A DNA stretch of 64,000 bases from UBA3006 sp031401235. GTDB taxonomy: Bacteria > Actinomycetota > Acidimicrobiia > Acidimicrobiales > Ilumatobacteraceae. The number at the start of each line of letters is the position of its first letter. Positions within the stretch are counted from its first letter, which is position 1. The DNA lies in contig JANNRJ010000036.1 of assembly GCA_031401235.1 (NCBI GenBank), positions 1 to 64,000 on the forward strand, written 5' to 3'. The notes under the pieces are model-generated. The model did no database searches. It saw only the letters and a program-made list of their open reading frames with translations, and had not been told where the DNA came from. Shown in pieces: positions 59,144-64,000 of the stretch. The position numbers and the translations under genes were made by a program.

Positions 59144-59923
59144 TTATTCACCTATAAATCTGGAAACAGTGAGGAATCCAGTGTGGGCGACCATTCGGTG
59201 ATCGGGTCGCACGGATTGACCTTCAATATGCCAAGTTCGGTGTAAAACCTCAAGCGTTCGCGATTCCATCCAACTCGATCCAAGAACCTGTCTCACCTGT
59301 GCGGCCTGAGTGATGCTCGGCGTGTATGCCACAAAAATTCCACCTCGTCGTAACACTCTTTGAGCATAAGGAATCACTCGCCATGGTTCTGGCAAGTCAA
59401 GGACCACCCGGTCGTACTCGCTTCCATCGATTCCGTCATAACTGTCGCGAAGTTGTACCTCAAACCTTCCCAGAGCGCTTGCTCCGAGAAATTCACGTAC
59501 ATTGGATCGCGCCCGATTGGCAAAATCTTCACGCAATTCATAGCCAACAATCGATGCACCGTAACGAAGCATGGTCATGGAAAGTGCGCCTGAACCAACG
59601 CCTGACTCAAACACGCGCATACCTGGTCCGATGTCAGCAATCATGCAGATAGTTGCCAGATCTTTGGGATAGATCACCTGCGCGCCGCGAGGCATCTCGA
59701 CCACAAAGTCTTCCAGAGTTGGTCTGAGCACACAATAAGTGCTCCCCTTCGTAGATGTCACGACTATTCCCTCACGCTGACCGACGATGTCGCCATGAGT
59801 CAGAAAACCGGAATGACTGTGGAATTTGCCACCTTCTTTCAAAGTAACGAGGTATCGGCGCTTCTTGGAGTCCACAAGAAGCACCTTGTCTCCGTGCTCA
59901 AAGATCGATCGGTCCAGACTCAC
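59144..59923 (-). CDS. trmI: tRNA (adenine58-N1)-methyltransferase TrmI
   Basis: Methylates A58 in the tRNA T-loop. The 259 residues have an N-terminal beta domain (GDIVGQREGIVVTSTKG and YCVLRPTLEDFVVEMPRG), YPKDLATICMIADIGPG, SAM motif I VFESGVGSGALSMTMLRYGA, and FDRVVLDLPEPWRV-type motif IV (YDRVVLDLPEPWRVIP). In Actinobacteria trmI lies beside the proteasome ATPase gene, as here. The start overlaps the upstream small gene by 4 bp. Confidence 0.95.
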   Translation of the reverse strand: MSLDRSIFEHGDKVLLVDSKKRRYLVTLKEGGKFHSHSGFLTHGDIVGQREGIVVTSTKGSTYCVLRPTLEDFVVEMPRGAQVIYPKDLATICMIADIGPGMRVFESGVGSGALSMTMLRYGASIVGYELREDFANRARSNVREFLGASALGRFEVQLRDSYDGIDGSEYDRVVLDLPEPWRVIPYAQRVLRRGGIFVAYTPSITQAAQVRQVLGSSWMESRTLEVLHRTWHIEGQSVRPDHRMVAHTGFLTVSRFIGE

Positions 59924-60147
59924 GATCTCTTTCGACTTGTCGTGCTCGAAATCACTAGCACCTCTCCATCCTTCAAACGACGTCGCGTGATCACCCTTCG
60001 ATCACGCCTTCGAACGAAACGGATGATGTCAAGCAACAACAGCAAAGTCCACCACCCGCTCCAACGCTGGGCGGTTTTACGGTAATTACGTTTCTTTGCG
60101 GAGATACCTAGTCCAACGCCCGCGACAAGCGCCCTGAATGTCGGCAC
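59920..60147 (-). CDS. Small basic protein coupled to trmI
   Basis: 75 residues with one hydrophobic stretch (WWTLLLLLDIIRFV) and a strongly basic context (RRRDRRVITRRRLKDGE). The ending LKDGEVLVISSTTSRK resembles a tail seen in other small actinobacterial proteins, where a RR.L..GE.L.I pattern recurs. Function unknown. Its stop overlaps the trmI start (ATGA) and its start is 2 bases after the previous gene's stop, so the gene is likely real and coupled. Confidence 0.55.
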   Translation of the reverse strand: MPTFRALVAGVGLGISAKKRNYRKTAQRWSGWWTLLLLLDIIRFVRRRDRRVITRRRLKDGEVLVISSTTSRKRS

Positions 60148-60149
60148 CT

Positions 60150-60359
60150 TTAGCCTCGACGAATTTCAACAACACTGCGACGCTTCCGTCCCCGGCGACG
60201 TCCGAGCATGTACGACAAAACAACAATCAGCGACCCACCGATTGCCAATGCAGCGGCAATCGAACTCTTCTTATCGGCGACCTTGAACTGAAGTTCATCC
60301 TGCAATGCTTGAAATTTGTCTTCAAGTTCCTCACGAGTGATAATTTCATCTTCATTCAT
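60150..60359 (-). CDS. Small membrane protein with basic C-terminus
   Basis: 69 residues. An acidic helical N-terminus (NEDEIITREELEDKFQALQD) leads into one membrane helix (IAAALAIGGSLIVVLSYMLG) and a basic tail RRRGRKRRSVVEI. The frame is open much further upstream, but the ATG at 60359 overlaps the previous stop (ATGA) and gives the conserved-looking N-terminus. Unknown function; possibly acts with the neighbouring membrane protein. Confidence 0.6.
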   Translation of the reverse strand: MNEDEIITREELEDKFQALQDELQFKVADKKSSIAAALAIGGSLIVVLSYMLGRRRGRKRRSVVEIRRG

Positions 60360-60685
60360 GAGCGCCTGCCTAAATGAAGCGAATTTTTGTTGATCCGACT
60401 CACAGCGAGCAATGCAACCAACAGGCAAGCAATCATCACAATGAAATACGGAACCCACGACCATGTCGTCTCGTTGGCGAAAAGTTCGATCTGCAAAAGG
60501 CGCAACAGGCCCAAGGCAAGGTAAGCGATTCCAAGAATAAGTGACAAAACTCCACAAAAGCCATACGCCAACCACCGACCGGCTCCACGAATTGGATCAA
60601 GCGTCTCTTGTTTGGCATAGGCGACCACTAAATTCGCCAGTTCGCCAATACCCGGTGCTTCAACCGAATTTTCATGCGTGCTCAT
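60356..60685 (-). CDS. Small membrane protein (putative holin-like superfamily member)
   Basis: 110 residues. An amphipathic N-terminal stretch (GIGELANLVVAYAKQETLDP) is followed by two membrane helices (FCGVLSLILGIAYLALGLL and VPYFIVMIACLLVALLAV) and a basic tail. This layout is that of the phage-holin/actinobacterial membrane proteins found near trmI, although lysis activity is not implied. The ATG at 60685 is preferred over 60700. The 5' neighbour is dacB, 71 bases upstream on the same strand. Confidence 0.6.
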   Translation of the reverse strand: MSTHENSVEAPGIGELANLVVAYAKQETLDPIRGAGRWLAYGFCGVLSLILGIAYLALGLLRLLQIELFANETTWSWVPYFIVMIACLLVALLAVSRINKNSLHLGRRS

Positions 60686-60756
60686 GGAACGATATTTCAC
60701 CTGCTCAATTTACCAGCGTTAGGCGAAACCTCAATATGTAGATGGCGGCTCGATTT

Positions 60757-62241
60757 TTAGGGCTTGTCAACGGCAGCAAGTGGCGAAAGTTCATCCGCTG
60801 TTGGTTTGAGTGAATACTTTGATAATGCCTCAGTAAGGGCAATCCAAATTGGTCTGTATGCACTTTGATTGGAAACACCAGGTCCATTTAGCAGGATCGA
60901 AAAGACAATTGCCTGTTTGTCGGAGTAAGGAATGACCCCAGACAAAGTTTTGGCACCTGTCAAAGTCCCCGTTTTTCCCCGCATGACTCCGGTCATCGGA
61001 CCCGTTAGAAATAGATCTGAAAGTGTCCCAGTTTCACCGGCAACAGCAAAACCCATTGTCAGCGGACCGAATCCACCATCGCCAACCAGAATTGATTGGA
61101 GTGTGGTACATGTAATTCGATTAGAGCGATCCAAACCGGATCCATCGGTCATGGCAAGCTCAGAAATGTCTACCTTGGCCTCCTGTAACGCACGTAGTAC
61201 CACCGCGATACCCGATACTCGGGTTCCTGGGTTGGTGTCTGTTCTGCCGAGCTCTTTAAGCAGGAGTTCAGCCGTGTTGTTATCACTATTAGTGAGCATT
61301 TCGGCAACTACATCAGTTAATGGTGCCGAGTTTATAGTGGCAATAATTGGCAAGTCTTTAGACGCCTTGCCGGTCTTTGGAACACCTAACACCGTAATTC
61401 CACGTTCGGTGAGCAGACGAGTGAACTCGATTGCGGCAGAAAGTGCCGGGTTATCTGGCTTAATCGGCGAGGATTTAATCACCCCATCGTTCAGTAGTAA
61501 TGCTCCAAGTGGTCCAAGTTCAGTACCCCGTATCCCAAGTCCAAGCGACGGCGTAAATCGTTCAATGTCATAGCGAGACTCATCGCCGACGACAGATCCG
61601 TTGATACTGGTGATTCCGGCCGAAATAAGAGCATCAATTAAGGGTTCTATTTGTGTCGGCGACAGAGTCGGATGCGCCTCGGTGTTTGGATAATCACCTG
61701 CGGTCAACAACGGGTCTCCCCCGCCAACAATCCAGAGATCGCCTTGAATACTTGCTCCGTTGGTAATGCCAACAATTTCCGTTGAATAATGAAATTCGGG
61801 ACCGAGCACTTGAAGGGCCACGGCAGCGACCAGAATCTTCAAATTGCTGGCAGGAATCAACGGTGCGTTCACATTCGATGTGACGACATTTCTGCCATCC
61901 ACTGCTACGGCTAAACATGACTGGGCAGGTAGTCGACCAATAATCGGCCGTAAAGCATTTCGAAGTCCGCCGATTCGGATCTCATTAGACAAAGTATTTG
62001 GCGTGCGCCGAGCGGAAAGTAACGGTGTTGATAACACGGATTCACCAATTGATGATTTCTTTACACTTGTTACGGCATTGGCCAGGCGATCGCTGAGTTG
62101 CCACATCACGGCGAGTGGCGCCGCACCGATTAATAAAGCGATGACAAGAGTTACGGCCACGAGCCGCGGAGATCCGGCCTTAACTCGCTGACCAGTACGA
62201 GCCAATGCGGTGCTGTTGTCGCTTTCCGAACTTTCTGTCAC
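60757..62241 (-). CDS. dacB: D-alanyl-D-alanine carboxypeptidase/endopeptidase (PBP4, DacB)
   Basis: Serine peptidase that trims or cleaves peptidoglycan cross-links outside the membrane. The 494 residues have an N-terminal membrane anchor about 27-47 (LVAVTLVIALLIGAAPL), the acylation motif SNLK (Ser132/Lys135 in LIPASNLKILVAA), the SDN motif in MLTNSDNNTAELL, and KTG in MRGKTGTLTGAKTLSG. The long insertion between SxxK and SDN is normal for class C PBPs. The start overlaps the upstream acyl-CoA synthetase stop by 4 bp. Confidence 0.93.
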   Translation of the reverse strand: MTESSESDNSTALARTGQRVKAGSPRLVAVTLVIALLIGAAPLAVMWQLSDRLANAVTSVKKSSIGESVLSTPLLSARRTPNTLSNEIRIGGLRNALRPIIGRLPAQSCLAVAVDGRNVVTSNVNAPLIPASNLKILVAAVALQVLGPEFHYSTEIVGITNGASIQGDLWIVGGGDPLLTAGDYPNTEAHPTLSPTQIEPLIDALISAGITSINGSVVGDESRYDIERFTPSLGLGIRGTELGPLGALLLNDGVIKSSPIKPDNPALSAAIEFTRLLTERGITVLGVPKTGKASKDLPIIATINSAPLTDVVAEMLTNSDNNTAELLLKELGRTDTNPGTRVSGIAVVLRALQEAKVDISELAMTDGSGLDRSNRITCTTLQSILVGDGGFGPLTMGFAVAGETGTLSDLFLTGPMTGVMRGKTGTLTGAKTLSGVIPYSDKQAIVFSILLNGPGVSNQSAYRPIWIALTEALSKYSLKPTADELSPLAAVDKP

Positions 62242-64000
62242 CTGGCAACTCCACGAAATTTTGCATAGCGATAGAGGTGACCTAGAGCGACCGCCGCTCG
62301 ATTACCACTTGGGTAGCACAGTCGTCCAGATTGACGCACCGCAGCCACACCCGCGTTATACGGATCTGCCACCGCCAACTCGGTTGCGGTGAGTACAGGC
62401 TTGTCGTAGGTTATCGACGCTTCAAGCGCCGCTTGGGCAAATCGTTCGTCCTGACGCTGATGGTAGGAGACGATCCGCTCCAAACCGAAATCCGGATAAA
62501 ATGAACCTTCACGCATGATTCGAGCTTGGTTGCTCTGAACCCCAATCCCAAGAAAAATAACCGCATCAACGCTCGGGTGATGAGCCAAGCGATCAAGTAT
62601 TTGCGGAACCGTGTCGCGCGTTTCACCACCGGCACAATCAATTGGATTGCCTTTACTCCAACGACTTGGAAGCAACATATCCAGTTCATCCACAAGATCA
62701 GTTGGCAAGTCAACGAGTGTAAGTGATCCTTCATGATGGATCGCGTCGGTTGTAACGACACCCCACCCTCCTACTGTCGTGAGTACGACGGTTCGTGGAC
62801 CTCGTGGAAGTGGTTGAGTGGCAAATGTGGCGGCAATATCAAACGCTTCTTCAATTGTCGTGGCACGACTAATTCCAACTTGTTGACACATTCCATCAAA
62901 AATCGCGTCATCACTTGCTAGTGAACCGGTGTGACTAGCCGCCGCACGAGCACCGGAAGTCGTGGCACCTCCCTTGACAATCACCAGAGGTTTAGCCTCT
63001 GCCGCGGTCGACAATTGCGACATGAGCAAGCGGCCATCCTCCACTCCTTCGATGTAGGCGAGTGAGACGCGTGTCTCTTTATCCCGAGAATAAAATTCCA
63101 ATACATCTCCGACAGTTACCTGGGCCGCATTGCCGATAGAAACGGCACGCGAAATTCCAATTTCCGTTTGACGTGCGTAATTGAGAAAACTCGACACAAA
63201 ATTACCGCTTTGACTAGCAATAGCAATAGTTCCGCTTGGCGGATACGGGGCCACAATTTGGGCACATAAATGAGCGGGCGTACTCACTACGCCCTGACCG
63301 TTGGGGCCGATCAAAAGTAGTCCCAAACGGTCGGCTTCAGCGGCGAGTCGCACTTCGGCAATCTGTCCCACCTCATCGGTCTCGCCATAACCGGCAGTGG
63401 AAACAAATACTGCAGAAACGCCCTTTTTAGCGCAGTCACCCAAAATATCAAAATTCGCAATTGCCGGGGTGCAAATGATTGCCAAGTCGATTTCATCAGT
63501 CGGAAGTTCGGCAATCATGGAGACGGTCTTGATTCCGAGCACTTCCTCTCCGCTCCGATTCGTGCCAAATACTTTCCCTTGAAACCCGCTGGCGAGAATA
63601 TTGTGCAATGAAACAAAGCCAAATTTTCCTGGGTGAGATGACGCTCCGACTACAACTATTCCACGCGGGTTAAACAGGGTGTTGAAATTTTGATCATTGA
63701 TTGCAGCACTTCGCCCTGGTCGATCGACTATCTCCGAGACAGAATCATGGAGCTCGACCAACGCATCTACAGCGATCAGATGACCGGTTGGGGTAACGAT
63801 CATCGGATTGATGTCGACTGATTTGATTTCAGGATGATCTCGCTGCACTGCTTCGATAGCAGTTAGTACCACTTGCAACTCGTTTAGTCGCACTGAGGCG
63901 AAACCGCGGAATTCGGAGAAAACGTGTTTCAAGTTCAATGCACCCAACATCCCCTCCAGGTCGTGTGGCCTCAAGGGAAGCGGACGAAATACGACATCAC
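62238..64000 (-). CDS. ADP-forming acyl-CoA synthetase/acetyltransferase-like protein (5' truncated)
   Basis: The open frame continues to the window edge (DVVFRPLPLRPHDLEG), so the gene starts outside. The visible part is the end of an ATP-grasp domain (SVDINPMIVTPTGHLIAVDA) followed by the CoA-binding domain (GIVVVGASSHPGKFG and GPNGQGVVS) and the succinyl-CoA-ligase-like parts with SQSGNFVSSFLNYA and the SHTGSLASDD segment expected to hold the phospho-His. The beta-then-alpha order fits NDP-forming acyl-CoA synthetases. Internal starts such as the TTG at 63974 are not real. It is coupled to dacB by a 4 bp overlap. Confidence 0.85.
   Translation of the reverse strand, partial: DVVFRPLPLRPHDLEGMLGALNLKHVFSEFRGFASVRLNELQVVLTAIEAVQRDHPEIKSVDINPMIVTPTGHLIAVDALVELHDSVSEIVDRPGRSAAINDQNFNTLFNPRGIVVVGASSHPGKFGFVSLHNILASGFQGKVFGTNRSGEEVLGIKTVSMIAELPTDEIDLAIICTPAIANFDILGDCAKKGVSAVFVSTAGYGETDEVGQIAEVRLAAEADRLGLLLIGPNGQGVVSTPAHLCAQIVAPYPPSGTIAIASQSGNFVSSFLNYARQTEIGISRAVSIGNAAQVTVGDVLEFYSRDKETRVSLAYIEGVEDGRLLMSQLSTAAEAKPLVIVKGGATTSGARAAASHTGSLASDDAIFDGMCQQVGISRATTIEEAFDIAATFATQPLPRGPRTVVLTTVGGWGVVTTDAIHHEGSLTLVDLPTDLVDELDMLLPSRWSKGNPIDCAGGETRDTVPQILDRLAHHPSVDAVIFLGIGVQSNQARIMREGSFYPDFGLERIVSYHQRQDERFAQAALEASITYDKPVLTATELAVADPYNAGVAAVRQSGRLCYPSGNRAAVALGHLYRYAKFRGVAR

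Overview
The window comes from a compact genome of the phylum Actinobacteria, probably of the class Acidimicrobiia (class level is an inference). The phylum call rests on a full Pup-proteasome cluster, a WhiB regulator, the pgsA-like/FHA/FtsR/BFN/MerR block, helY next to tatC, and trmI behind the proteasome ATPase. Base composition looks close to balanced rather than high-GC. Genes are packed tightly, with many 1-4 bp stop/start overlaps and five convergent pairs that overlap. No stretch without a gene exceeds 300 bases. I see no rRNA, insertion sequence, CRISPR array or phage module.

Layout. 1-3822: scpA end, scpB, rluB, tyrA, aroA (chromosome segregation, pseudouridylation, aromatic amino acids). 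3912-11511: a phosphoribosyltransferase, an NMT1/ThiY-like ABC importer, a glycerophosphodiesterase, an acyl-CoA synthetase, a SirB1-type protein and an acyl-CoA dehydrogenase. These separate aroA from ispH/der, and cmk, usually found near here, is absent. 11516-15044: ispH, der, small membrane proteins and tRNA-Pro(GGG). 15170-23946: assorted metabolism (two methyltransferases, an FAD oxidoreductase, an aminotransferase/2-hydroxyacid dehydrogenase pair, a DMT transporter, DUF554, SRAP, HIT, SDR). 23991-27010: the CDP-alcohol phosphatidyltransferase/FHA/FtsR/BFN/MerR block. 27013-32760: an HTH_67-type gene coupled to gcvH-gcvT, and a convergent gcvP behind a tandem glycine riboswitch.

32750-36500 is the one clearly accessory region. 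It holds a secreted protein gene flanked by imperfect direct repeats, an OGG-fold glycosylase-like gene lying inside the decayed 3' end of a PLP-decarboxylase paralogue, a protein with a HEPN-like RX4H motif, a tRNA-like remnant and a PIN-domain protein. An intact decarboxylase follows. This is the best candidate for an undescribed defence or stress module.

36503-47316: decarboxylase, zinc-finger protein, threonine aldolase, WhiB, an APH-like kinase, a gamma-carbonic-anhydrase-like protein, an Arg/Pro-rich protein, a crotonase, GNAT, a DUF4193-like protein, a double ThyX-like protein and a lipid-kinase-like C-terminal domain. 47334-51093: helY-tatC-tatB. 51151-58734: a glycerophosphodiesterase, then lepB and the proteasome operon (arc, dop, pup, prcB, prcA, pafA). 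In that operon Dop deamidates Pup, PafA ligates it to targets, and ARC unfolds them into the PrcAB core. 58871-64000: ferredoxin, trmI, three small membrane or basic proteins, a PBP4-type carboxypeptidase and a truncated ADP-forming acyl-CoA synthetase.
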